From: Hydrogenophaga sp.
Lineage (GTDB): Bacteria; Pseudomonadota; Gammaproteobacteria; Burkholderiales; Burkholderiaceae_C
DNA length: 64,000 bases
Assembly: GCA_018993155.1 (NCBI GenBank)
Contig: JAGKSX010000060.1
Location: forward strand, 1 to 64,000
Reading direction: 5' to 3'
Shown: one piece after another, positions 27,496 to 35,230 of the stretch
Layout: each line of letters starts with the position of its first letter
How positions within the stretch are numbered: the stretch's first letter is position 1
Notes under the pieces: generated by a model
The model's database searches: none
Seen by the model: only the letters and a program-made list of their open reading frames with translations
What the model was told of the DNA's origin: nothing
Made by a program: the position numbers and the translations under genes

Positions 27496-27512
27496 GTTGC
27501 GAAAATCGCAAC
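27496..27512. promoter_or_regulatory. LysR-type operator
   Basis: GTTGCGAAAATCGCAAC is a perfect inverted repeat with seven-base arms and a three-base centre, 20 bases from the LysR start in the divergent intergenic region. Flanking TGGG and CCCA extend the symmetry imperfectly. It is the best candidate LTTR recognition site here. Confidence 0.6.
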
Positions 27513-27598
27513 CCATTGTTCAAAACAAATCGTTTGATGCGACGCCATTCGGCAGGCACATTTGCGTCTCCAACGTTTTTCCGCACACAGGAGTTCCC

Positions 27599-27988
27599 AT
27601 GACCAAACAAGTGATCTACAGCCCCAAGGTGACCCGCACGAAGGCGCCGCACGCCCACGCCGTGCGCACCGGCAACCTCGTGTTCGTCTCGGGCTGCCCG
27701 GCCTACCACGGCGAGATGCAGCTGGCCAAGGGCGACTTCACCGCGCAGATGCGCCAGTGCATGACCAACCTGCAGAACATCCTGGAAGAGGCCGGCTCGT
27801 CGCTGGCGCAGGTGGTGAAGGTCAACGTGTTCCTGGACCGGCGCGCCGACTTCGACGAGATGAACGAGATCTACCGCGAGTTCTTCGGCAACGACCCGCA
27901 GACCTGGCCGGCCCGCACCACCGTCGAAGCCCGCCTGCCGCGCAAGGATTTCCTGCTGGAAATCGAGTGCGTCGCCGAAGTGGAGTGA
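27599..27988 (+). CDS. RidA-family protein (first copy)
   Basis: A 129-residue Rid/YjgF/UK114-type protein. It has the usual beta-hairpin start, FVSGCPAYHGEM, QMRQCMTNLQNILEEAG, VVKVNVFLDRR and the C-terminal PARTTVEARLPRKDFLLEIECVA. The Arg in PARTTV corresponds to the imine/carboxylate-binding Arg of deaminating RidA proteins, so it may hydrolyse a reactive enamine or imine. CAGGAG precedes the ATG. Its stop overlaps the next gene's start. Confidence 0.92.
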   Translation: MTKQVIYSPKVTRTKAPHAHAVRTGNLVFVSGCPAYHGEMQLAKGDFTAQMRQCMTNLQNILEEAGSSLAQVVKVNVFLDRRADFDEMNEIYREFFGNDPQTWPARTTVEARLPRKDFLLEIECVAEVE

Positions 27989-28467
27989 TGGCCATGGGCA
28001 AGATCGAAGCGCGCCTGGCCGAGCTGGGTATCGTGTTGCCCGATGCGCCCATCATCAAGGCCAACCCGGCGCTGGTGCCGGGTGTGGCCGTGGGCAATCT
28101 GTTCTTCTGCCAGGGCGCTCTGGGGCACCACAACGGCGAGTTCCCCTACCTGGGCAAGGTGGGCGACAAGGTCTCGGTGGACGAGGCCTACCAGTCGGCC
28201 CGGCTGTGCGCGATCAACCACCTGGCCCAGGCCAAGGCCGTGCTCGGCGACCTGGACCGGATCGTGCGTGTGGTGCAGCTGCTGATCTACGTCAACGGCG
28301 CGCCCGGCTTCGAGCGCGCGCCCTACGTCTCCAACGGCGCGTCGGACCTGTTCGTGGAGGTGCTGGGCGCCGAGCGCGCGGCCATGGCGCGGGCCAGCCT
28401 GAGCGTGCCCGACCTGATCTACACGGCGCCGGTCGAGACGATCTGCACCTTCGAAATCCAACCCTGA
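27988..28467 (+). CDS. RidA-family protein (second copy, YjgF-like)
   Basis: A 159-residue Rid-superfamily protein of the longer YjgH/LPS-type (MGKIEARLAELGIVLP start, FFCQGALGHHNGEFPYLG, VQLLIYVNGAPGFERAP). The key Arg of RidA is not at the equivalent place (ASLSVPDLIYTAPVET), so it may have a different substrate or only bind one. TGATG overlap with the preceding gene means coupled translation. Paired Rid proteins suggest an unstable enamine or imine intermediate in this pathway. Confidence 0.88.
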   Translation: MAMGKIEARLAELGIVLPDAPIIKANPALVPGVAVGNLFFCQGALGHHNGEFPYLGKVGDKVSVDEAYQSARLCAINHLAQAKAVLGDLDRIVRVVQLLIYVNGAPGFERAPYVSNGASDLFVEVLGAERAAMARASLSVPDLIYTAPVETICTFEIQP

Positions 28468-28504
28468 CCCTTCCTCCCTCCGATACGCGCAAAGGACCAC
28501 CGCC

Positions 28505-29476
28505 ATGCAAAGACGTCAACTCATCCAAGCCCTGGGCCTCGGCAGCCTCACGTCGGCATGGCCGGCTTTTGCCGAGGCGTTTCCCTCCCGTCCCATCACG
28601 CTGGTGAGTCCCTGGGCGGCCGGCGGCACGAACGACCTGCTGTGCCGCCTGCTGGCGCGCGAGGCCGGCGGCGTGCTGGGCCAGCCCATGGTGGTGGACA
28701 ACAAGCCGGGCGCCAGCGGCGTCGTCGGCACCACGGCGGTGGCCCGCTCCAAGCCGGACGGCTACACGCTCACGCTGGGCAGCACGCCCGGCTACGCGAC
28801 CGCGCCCGCGCTCTACCCCAACCTGCCGTACGACCCGCTCAAGGACTTCACGCCCATCATCGGCGTGGCCACGGTGCCCAACGTGCTGGTGGTGCCGCCT
28901 TCGCTGCCGGTGAACTCGGTGCAGGAACTCATCGCCTACATCAAGGCGCGCCCCGGCCAGGTGGCCTATGCCTCGGTGGGCAACGGCTCTACCCAGCACC
29001 TGTGCGCCAAGCTGTTCGAGCGCATGACCGGCACCGAGATGATCCACGTGCCCTACAAAGGCACGGCACCCGCGATGCAGGACCTGCTGGCTGGCCGCGT
29101 CACGCTGGCGTTCGAGAACATGCCGCCGCTGCTGCCGCAGATCCGCAGTGGTGCCCTGAAGGCGCTGGCGGTCACGTCGTCGCAGCGCGTGGCGCAGTTG
29201 CCCGACACGCCCACGCTGGCGGCTTCGGGGCTGGCGGATTTCGGGGCTTCCGTGTGGTACGCGGTGTTCGCCCCAGCGGGCGTGCCCGCGCCGATCGTGA
29301 CGCAGCTGCAGAACGCTTTCACGCACGCCCTGCGCCAGCCGTCGGTGACGACGCAGCTCGCGCAACTGGGCCTGACCACGCTGGCCTCGGACGCGGCGGC
29401 CACCAAGGCCTTCGTGCAGGCCGATGCGACCAAGTGGGGTGGCATCATCCGCTCGGCCGGCATCACGGCGGATTGA
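28505..29476 (+). CDS. Bug-family (TctC-like) solute-binding protein
   Basis: A 323-residue periplasmic receptor with a short signal (QRRQLIQALGLGSLTSAWPAFA), ITLVSPWAAGGTNDLLCR and the VPYKGTAPAMQDLLAGR signature. It lies between ridA and SDR genes on one strand, and is the third orphan receptor in 8 kb. It is presumably the high-affinity binding protein for the substrate of the ridA/SDR/oxidase operon. Confidence 0.9.
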   Translation: MQRRQLIQALGLGSLTSAWPAFAEAFPSRPITLVSPWAAGGTNDLLCRLLAREAGGVLGQPMVVDNKPGASGVVGTTAVARSKPDGYTLTLGSTPGYATAPALYPNLPYDPLKDFTPIIGVATVPNVLVVPPSLPVNSVQELIAYIKARPGQVAYASVGNGSTQHLCAKLFERMTGTEMIHVPYKGTAPAMQDLLAGRVTLAFENMPPLLPQIRSGALKALAVTSSQRVAQLPDTPTLAASGLADFGASVWYAVFAPAGVPAPIVTQLQNAFTHALRQPSVTTQLAQLGLTTLASDAAATKAFVQADATKWGGIIRSAGITAD

Positions 29477-29504
29477 CGACACAGCAGCATCAGGAGCGGA
29501 CCTC

Positions 29505-30278
29505 ATGAACGACAAGGAACAGGCCGGCGGGCGTCTGGCGGGGCGCACCGCGCTGGTCACCGGCGCGGGCAAGGGGCTGGGCCGCGCGATCGCGCTGGGC
29601 TTTGCCGGCGCGGGGGCCGACGTGGTGCTGATGGCGCGCACGCGCAGCGACCTGGAGGCGGTGGCCCGCGAGGTCGAGGCGCTGGGCCGGCAGGCCCTGG
29701 TGGCCGTGGCCGATGCCACCGACTCGCGGCAGGTGAATGCGGTGGTGGAACAGGCGGTGGCGTGCTTCGGCCGCATCGATGTGCTGGCCCACGCGGCCGG
29801 CGGCAGCCTGCGCAAGCCCAGCGTGGACGTGACGGACGAAGAATGGGATGGCGTCATCTCGGCCAACCTCTCGTCCACCTTCAAGGTGTGCCGCGCCGTG
29901 GGCCGGCACATGCTGGCGCAGGGCGGCGGCTCCATCATCAACCTCTCGTCCACCGCCGGCATGCGCGGCCGGGCCGGCAACGCGCCGTACTCGGCGGCCA
30001 AGGCGGCGGTCATCAACCTCTCGCGCGCGCTGGCGATGGAGTGGGCGCCGAAAGGGGTGCGCGTCAACGTGCTCGCGCCGGGGCGCTTCCTCACGCCGCT
30101 GACCGAGGCCGAGATGTCGGTGCCCGAGAAGTACGCGGCCTTCGTGCGCCAGGTGCCGCTGGGCCGCATCGGCCAGCCCGAGGAAATCCAGGACATCGCC
30201 GTGTGGCTGGCCTCGGACGCCTCGGCCTACGTGACCGGCAGCACCATCACGCTGGACGGCGGGCAGACGCTCGCCTGA
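29505..30278 (+). CDS. Short-chain dehydrogenase/reductase
   Basis: A 257-residue classical SDR. It has cofactor motif TGAGKGLG, NNAG-equivalent AHAAGG, catalytic Ser in NLSSTAG, YSAAK as the Tyr-Lys pair, and the C-terminal GSTITLDGG. The substrate is probably a hydroxy- or oxo-acid. It stands between a Bug receptor and an FMN-dependent hydroxy-acid oxidase, fitting a pathway with an alcohol/ketone step. Confidence 0.92.
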   Translation: MNDKEQAGGRLAGRTALVTGAGKGLGRAIALGFAGAGADVVLMARTRSDLEAVAREVEALGRQALVAVADATDSRQVNAVVEQAVACFGRIDVLAHAAGGSLRKPSVDVTDEEWDGVISANLSSTFKVCRAVGRHMLAQGGGSIINLSSTAGMRGRAGNAPYSAAKAAVINLSRALAMEWAPKGVRVNVLAPGRFLTPLTEAEMSVPEKYAAFVRQVPLGRIGQPEEIQDIAVWLASDASAYVTGSTITLDGGQTLA

Positions 30279-30351
30279 CCGCCGGCTTTTCCTTTTCGAA
30301 TTCCACGCCCCGGCGATCTGGCCGGGGCGGGAGCCTTCCTGTCGCTTCACC

Positions 30352-31512
30352 ATGCCCTCCGCCCTCTCGAACATCCTCGCGCTCAAGGACTTCGCGCCGC
30401 TCGCGCAGCGCCGCCTGCCCCGGCCCATCCACGGTTATGTGGCGGGCGCGGCGGAGGACAACGTCTCGCTGCGCCGCAACCAGGACGCGATGAACGCCCA
30501 CGGCTTCGTGCCGCGCGTGCTGGTGGACGTGTCGCGCCGCACGCAGCAGCAATCGCTGTTCGGCACCACCTACGCCAGCCCCTTCGGCATCGCGCCCATG
30601 GGCCTGGCCGCGCTCTCGGCCTACCGGGGCGACATCGCGCTGGCCAAGGCCGCGCGCGAGGCCGGCATTCCCGCGATCCTGAGCGGCTCCTCGCTCACGC
30701 CGCTGGAGGACGTGGCCCAGGCCGCGCCGGGCACCTGGTTCCAGGCCTACCTGCCGGGCGACGAGGCGCGCATCCTGGCGCTGCTGCAGCGCGTGCGCCG
30801 CGCGGGCTACGAGACGCTGGTGGTCACGGTGGACATTCCCGTGAGCGCCAACCGCGAGAACAACGTGCGCAACGGTTTTTCCACGCCGCTGCGGCCCAGC
30901 CTGCGGCTGGCGTGGGAAGGGGTGTCGCACCCGCGCTGGCTGTTCGGCACGTTCGCGAAGACGCTGTGGCGCCACGGCATGCCGCATTTCGAGAACTCGT
31001 TCGCCGAGCGCGGCGCGCCCATTCTGTCGAGCAACGTGCTGCGCGACTTTTCGCACCGCGACCACCTGGACTGGTCCTTCGTGCAGCGCATCCGCGCCTT
31101 CTGGACCGGGCCGCTGGTGATCAAGGGCATCCTCAGCGTGGCCGATGCGGTGAAGGCCAAGGCGTTGGGGGCCGACGGCATCGTGGTTTCCAACCACGGC
31201 GGGCGCCAGCTCGACGGCGCGGTGGCACCCATGCAGGTGCTGGCGCGCATCGTGGACGGCGTGGGCAGCATGCCGGTGATGGTGGACGGTGGCTTCCACC
31301 GAGGCTCGGACGTGCTCAAGGCGCTCGCGCTGGGGGCGCGCTTCGTGTTCGTGGGCCGGCCGTTCAACCACGCGCTGGCGGTGGCCGGCCAGCGCGGCGT
31401 GGCGCACGCCATCGAGCTGCTGCGCGCCGAGATCGACCGCAACATGGCCATGCTGGGCGTCACCGACTGCGGGCAGCTGGATCGCGAACTGCTGCTGCCG
31501 ACGCCGCCCTGA
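30352..31512 (+). CDS. FMN-dependent alpha-hydroxy-acid oxidase/dehydrogenase
   Basis: A 386-residue TIM-barrel flavoenzyme of the lactate/mandelate/glycolate oxidase family. IAPMGLAAL and VTVDIPVSANRENN occur early. The active-site region VVSNHGGRQLDGA has the catalytic His and Arg, preceded by KGIL (FMN-binding Lys) and followed by MVDGGFHRGSD. It oxidises a 2-hydroxy acid to a 2-oxo acid. It is the last gene of the ridA-ridA-receptor-SDR operon, 73 bases after the SDR. Confidence 0.93.
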   Translation: MPSALSNILALKDFAPLAQRRLPRPIHGYVAGAAEDNVSLRRNQDAMNAHGFVPRVLVDVSRRTQQQSLFGTTYASPFGIAPMGLAALSAYRGDIALAKAAREAGIPAILSGSSLTPLEDVAQAAPGTWFQAYLPGDEARILALLQRVRRAGYETLVVTVDIPVSANRENNVRNGFSTPLRPSLRLAWEGVSHPRWLFGTFAKTLWRHGMPHFENSFAERGAPILSSNVLRDFSHRDHLDWSFVQRIRAFWTGPLVIKGILSVADAVKAKALGADGIVVSNHGGRQLDGAVAPMQVLARIVDGVGSMPVMVDGGFHRGSDVLKALALGARFVFVGRPFNHALAVAGQRGVAHAIELLRAEIDRNMAMLGVTDCGQLDRELLLPTPP

Positions 31513-31518
31513 ACGCGC

Positions 31519-32058
31519 TCACTTCGTCGAGGCGGGGCGCTGGTCCACCGAGACCTTCAGGTCCTGCGCGGTCTGCAGGTGCTCGCGCAGGGCCGGCAGG
31601 TGTTTGGAGGCGAAGGCCTTGACCTCCGGGTCGCGCGATTCGAGCGCGGTTTTTTCGTACAGGGGAATGGCGCTCTTGTAAGCCTCCACGCCCATCTGGT
31701 TGAGGTAGCGGCGGTCGAAGGTCTCGTCGCCCAGGCCGGCGATGATCATCTCCTTGCCCTTCTGCAGCATCGAGGGCTCGGTGGGCAGTTCCTGCTGCTT
31801 GGCGGCGGCGAGCGTGCGCAACTCTTCGCCCACCTTGGTGTGCTCATCGACCATGCGCTGCGCGAAGTCGCGCACCTTGGGGTTGCGCGCCTTGGTCAGG
31901 GCCAGGCGGCCGGCGGACACCTCGGCATGGCCGTTCTCGGCGGCCTGTTCCAGAAAGGTCTTGTCGACCGGCGCCAGCGGCTGCGCGAGGGCCGTGGTGC
32001 TCCACAGCAAGGTGGTGGTGAACGCCAGCGCGGTCAGGGGGCTTGCTCGGTGTTTCAT
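31519..32058 (-). CDS. DUF4142 periplasmic protein
   Basis: A 179-residue exported protein. A signal peptide (MKHRASPLTALAFTTTLLWS, cleavage near ALAQP) is followed by a helical DUF4142 domain with GHAEVSAGRLALTKARNPKVRDFAQRM and a C-terminal helix pair. The family is ferritin-like in fold and tied to envelope and general stress. AAGGAG precedes the ATG. A near-perfect sigma-54 promoter lies at 32093-32108, making this gene a likely member of the sigma-54 regulon centred on 37-50 kb. Confidence 0.9.
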   Translation of the reverse strand: MKHRASPLTALAFTTTLLWSTTALAQPLAPVDKTFLEQAAENGHAEVSAGRLALTKARNPKVRDFAQRMVDEHTKVGEELRTLAAAKQQELPTEPSMLQKGKEMIIAGLGDETFDRRYLNQMGVEAYKSAIPLYEKTALESRDPEVKAFASKHLPALREHLQTAQDLKVSVDQRPASTK

Positions 32059-32092
32059 GCGGGGCTCCTTGAATCCGTGGAATCCCCTCACC

Positions 32093-32108
32093 GGCAAGAG
32101 GTGTGCCC
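32093..32108 (-). promoter_or_regulatory. Sigma-54 promoter (DUF4142 gene)
   Basis: On the minus strand GGGCAC-ACCTC-TTGCC gives the invariant GG-N10-GC and matches the -24/-12 consensus GGCAC-N5-TTGC exactly. The predicted start of transcription, near 32082, leaves a leader of about 24 bases with AAGGAG. Confidence 0.75.
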
Positions 32109-32117
32109 ATGTCGGGC

Positions 32118-32133
32118 AGGAACGCCGTTTGCC
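32118..32133 (+). promoter_or_regulatory. Weak candidate sigma-54 promoter
   Basis: AGGAAC-GCCGT-TTGCC keeps GG-N10-GC with one mismatch in the -24 element. It is divergent from the promoter at 32093-32108 and would start transcription near the ATG of the small ORF at 32145. Confidence 0.3.
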
Positions 32134-32144
32134 CTGCAACGACC

Positions 32145-32348
32145 ATGAGCCGCACCATTCGCCTGCCCCCTTCGCCGCCGCCGGCCGATGCCAGCGAGTT
32201 GCTGGACTCGGTGGCGGGCGAGGAAGACCCGGGCGCGGCGCTGGACGCGCCGGTGCCGCCGCCGCGCGCGCCGCTCAGCGGGCCTGCTGCCGGCGAGTCA
32301 CCAGGCGGGCCGCCGCCAGGTCCCAGCCGCCCCAGCCGCAGTTCTTGA
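32145..32348 (+). CDS. Possible small Pro-rich acidic protein
   Basis: A 67-codon ORF starting MSRTIRLPPSPPPADASELL, rich in Pro, Ala, Glu and Asp. It resembles in composition the small proteins at 38045 and 39882. It overlaps the 3-prime end of the ornithine-cyclodeaminase-like gene on the opposite strand by 74 bases and has no good Shine-Dalgarno, so it may be spurious. I keep it because of the shared composition and the divergent sigma-54-like promoter. Confidence 0.3.
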   Translation: MSRTIRLPPSPPPADASELLDSVAGEEDPGAALDAPVPPPRAPLSGPAAGESPGGPPPGPSRPSRSS

Positions 32349-33177
32349 AGAACACGGGGCCGCGCACCGGCCGGGGCGATGCGAGCCAATCGGCCAGGGT
32401 GGGCACGGCGGTGACATCCATGCCGGCCTGCAGCAGGGCGCCGGCCTCGTGGTCGGCGTCGCGCGTGTCCACCACCAGCGTGCCGCGCGCGGCGAGGTCG
32501 CGGCAGACCTCGGGCGCCCACTCCACCATCTGCGGCGTGTAGGCGCCCACGGCGCTCACGAAGGCGTCGTCGCGCGGCGTGCCGCGCAGCGCCACCTGCC
32601 GGGCCGGCGTGGTGCTCACCACCAGCGGGCACTCGGCCAGCGCGGCGTCGGCATCGTCCACGCGGCGCGCGTCCAGGCCGAGCGTGCGCGCATGGGCCAC
32701 CAGCGCGTCGGCGCTGGCCGCGTTGCGCGAGGCGATGCGCACCTCGCGCACGCCCAGGCCGGCGGCAAAGGCTTCCAGGTGCGCGCGGCCCTGCACGCCC
32801 GCGCCGACGATGAGCAGCGGGCCATCGCGCCGGGGCGCGAGCAGGCGCGCGCCCAGCAGCGAGACGGCCGCGGTGCGGCGCGCGGTCACGGTGGGGCCGT
32901 CGAGCAGGGCGGTGCGCTGGCCGGTGGCGACATCGAACACCACGATGTCGCCCTGGATGGTGGGCAGGCCGCGCGCGCCGTTGTCCGGAATCAGGGTGAT
33001 GAGTTTGGTGATGGCCACGCGCGCGTCGACGGCGGGCATCGCGAACAGGGTGCCGCCACCGGGCAGGGCCTGCACGATGCGCGCGGGCACCGCCACCGTG
33101 GGGTCGCTCAGCAGCGCCTCGATCTCGTCGGCCAGCTCGGGGTAGGGCAGCGCGGCGGCGGTGGCGCTGGGGTTCAT
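32275..33177 (-). CDS. Ornithine cyclodeaminase/mu-crystallin family protein
   Basis: A 300-residue NAD(P)-binding protein with Rossmann motif VGAGVQGRAHLEA (about residues 121-133) and the N-terminal GGGTLFAMPAVD substrate region. Family members are cyclodeaminases, ketimine reductases (delta-1-piperideine-2-carboxylate or pyrroline-2-carboxylate reductase) or alanine dehydrogenases. Its ATG overlaps the stop of the MBL hydrolase gene as ATGA. With RidA proteins close by, a ketimine substrate is plausible. Confidence 0.9.
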   Translation of the reverse strand: MNPSATAAALPYPELADEIEALLSDPTVAVPARIVQALPGGGTLFAMPAVDARVAITKLITLIPDNGARGLPTIQGDIVVFDVATGQRTALLDGPTVTARRTAAVSLLGARLLAPRRDGPLLIVGAGVQGRAHLEAFAAGLGVREVRIASRNAASADALVAHARTLGLDARRVDDADAALAECPLVVSTTPARQVALRGTPRDDAFVSAVGAYTPQMVEWAPEVCRDLAARGTLVVDTRDADHEAGALLQAGMDVTAVPTLADWLASPRPVRGPVFFKNCGWGGWDLAAARLVTRRQQAR

Positions 33178-34298
33178 TTCATGCGGTAGCGGTACACCCC
33201 GTCCGCACCGGTTTCGCGCACGGCCTCGTCGCGAGCGAGCAGGTGGTTGAGGTGGGCCACGCCTTCGCCGGTGGCCATGCCCAGCAGTTCGCCATTGCTG
33301 TCGATGGCGCGCGCGAACAGCGCACCGAACACGTCCACCGTGCGCTTGGGCGATTCGGCCAGGCTGCGGCGCAGGCGCTGCAGGCCGCGCTCGTGGCCTT
33401 GCGCCAGGCGGTCCAGCCGCGCGTGCAGGCCGCGGAAGGGCTCGCCGTGCGCGGGCAGCACCAGCAGGTGGTCGCCCAGCGTGCTGCGCAGGTGCTCGAT
33501 GCTGGCGATCCAGTCGCCCAGCGGGTCGGCGTCGGGTTCGGTGGGGAACACGCTCACGTTGGACGAGATGCGGGGCAGCACCTGGTCGCCCGAGACCAGC
33601 ACGCCGAGCGACTCGCTGACGAGGCAGGCGTGTTCGGGCGAGTGGCCCCGGCCGATGATGACGCGCCAGTCGTGCGCGCCGATGCGGACCGTCTCGCCGT
33701 CGCTCAGGCGGCGGAAGCTGTCGGGCAGCGTGTGCATGTACTTGCTGTAGCCGCCGAAGCGGGTGCGGTAGATGTCCAGCGCTTCTTCGTTCCAGCCCAT
33801 CTGGCGGTAGAACTGGATAGCGTCTTCCGGGGCTTCGCGGCCGGTGTCGGCCACCAGCGTGCGGCAGGTGAGGTATTCGAGCCGGGTCATCCACAGCCGG
33901 CACTGGAACTTGCGCGTGAGCCAGCCGGCCATGCCGACGTGGTCGGGGTGCATGTGGGTGCAGAACACGCGCGTGATGCGCGCGCCCTGCGGTGTGGCGG
34001 CCAGCGGGCCTTCGGGCCCGGTGAGCTGGCGCCAGGCGGCCAGTGTTTCGGGCGTCTTGGTGCCGGTGTCGATGACGGCCCAGCCCGTGCCCTGTTCGTC
34101 CTCGTCGGCCACGGCCCAGAGGTTGATGTGGTTGAGCGCGAATGGCAGCGGCATGCGCAGCCACAGCACACCGGGCGCGACCTCGCGCACCTGGCCGGGC
34201 GCAGGCGGCTCACCACACGGGTATTGCAGGGCGTAGGGGGTGTCGGGGGCGGTGGCCGGATCGTCCGGGCGGCCGTCGGAGGTGGGGGCTTCGGGCAT
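33174..34298 (-). CDS. MBL-fold metallo-hydrolase
   Basis: A 374-residue metallo-beta-lactamase-fold enzyme. It has THMHPDHVGMAG (HxHxDH, about residues 114-125), GRGHSPEHACLV, GDQVLPRISSNV and the C-terminal LPAHGEPF, so all metal-ligand groups are present. A C-terminal helical domain of about 90 residues follows, as in thioesterase-type relatives. It is coupled by ATGA overlap to the ornithine-cyclodeaminase-like gene. Confidence 0.92.
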   Translation of the reverse strand: MPEAPTSDGRPDDPATAPDTPYALQYPCGEPPAPGQVREVAPGVLWLRMPLPFALNHINLWAVADEDEQGTGWAVIDTGTKTPETLAAWRQLTGPEGPLAATPQGARITRVFCTHMHPDHVGMAGWLTRKFQCRLWMTRLEYLTCRTLVADTGREAPEDAIQFYRQMGWNEEALDIYRTRFGGYSKYMHTLPDSFRRLSDGETVRIGAHDWRVIIGRGHSPEHACLVSESLGVLVSGDQVLPRISSNVSVFPTEPDADPLGDWIASIEHLRSTLGDHLLVLPAHGEPFRGLHARLDRLAQGHERGLQRLRRSLAESPKRTVDVFGALFARAIDSNGELLGMATGEGVAHLNHLLARDEAVRETGADGVYRYRMK

Positions 34299-34345
34299 CG
34301 GGGGATTATTTCAGAAGGCCCCCCGGCGCGCTGTCACCCCGGGTT

Positions 34346-35230
34346 TCAGACTTCGCGCGCGCCGGCCCACCAGCCGCTCATGAGGCTGGCAGGCTTGGTG
34401 CAGGCGCACACGCGCGCGCTGCATTCCCAGGCTTCCACCTGCACATTCAGGCCGGCGAACACGCCGTAGCCGGCGCCGGCGCGGATGACCTCGTGGGCGC
34501 TGAGGCTCTCGCCCGCGCGGATCGCGCCTTCGGCCACGATGGAGCGGCCGGCCTTGATGCCCCAGCCGGCTTCCAGGTGCATGGCGCATTCGATGGTGCC
34601 GCCGGCCTGGATGCCGTCGCCCGCGCGGATGCTGTCGCGCGCTGTCAGCCGGCCGCCCACCACCAGGCTCTTGCCGCACTCGATCGGGCCCTGGGTGATC
34701 AGGTCCTGGCCCACGTGGGCGTTGCCGGCCACGTGCAGCGAGCCGCCGCACCACAGGTCCCAGGCCGCGCGGATGTCGCCGCCGCAGCGCAGCTGCTCGC
34801 GCGCGTCGATGCCCCAGGCGGCCTTGATGTGCCCGGTGGCCTCCAGCGAGCCGTCGCTGCGCACGCTGCCGCCGGCCTTGATGTCGTCGCCCGAGACCAG
34901 CGACTGGCCGACCACGATGCTGCCGCCGGCCTGGATGCCGCGCCCGGTGCGGATCAGGGTGTCGACCTCGATGTTGCCGCGCACCACCAGCGAGCCCGCG
35001 AACACCAGGGCCTCGGCGGCCACGGCGTCCACCTCCATCACGGCGTTGGTGGGGCCGAACTGCGAGAGCAGCCAGCAGGCGTCGCTCACGCGGCCGGCCT
35101 CCACCAGGGCGTCGAGCAGGTCCTGGTAGTTGCTGCCGTTTTCGTGGTGGCGCAGGAACCAGCGGAAACCGTCGGCGCAGGGTTGTTTGGTCTTGATGAA
35201 CTGCTTGGTGAGGTCCATGGCCGGCGTCAT
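34346..35230 (-). CDS. Beta-helix (bactofilin-like repeat) protein
   Basis: A 294-residue protein. Residues about 5-65 form a compact domain (FIKTKQPCADGFRWFLRHH, then AGRVSDACWLL). Residues about 70-265 are built of roughly six-residue repeats with a hydrophobic residue and Gly in register (GGSIVVGQSLVSGDDIKAGG), as in solenoid or bactofilin-type beta-helices. The last 30 residues are Cys/Trp-rich (AWECSARVCACTKP). There is no signal peptide. Its ATG overlaps the UspA gene stop as ATGA, so it is made with UspA. I do not know the function; a cytoplasmic scaffold or polymer is possible. Confidence 0.8.
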   Translation of the reverse strand: MTPAMDLTKQFIKTKQPCADGFRWFLRHHENGSNYQDLLDALVEAGRVSDACWLLSQFGPTNAVMEVDAVAAEALVFAGSLVVRGNIEVDTLIRTGRGIQAGGSIVVGQSLVSGDDIKAGGSVRSDGSLEATGHIKAAWGIDAREQLRCGGDIRAAWDLWCGGSLHVAGNAHVGQDLITQGPIECGKSLVVGGRLTARDSIRAGDGIQAGGTIECAMHLEAGWGIKAGRSIVAEGAIRAGESLSAHEVIRAGAGYGVFAGLNVQVEAWECSARVCACTKPASLMSGWWAGAREV

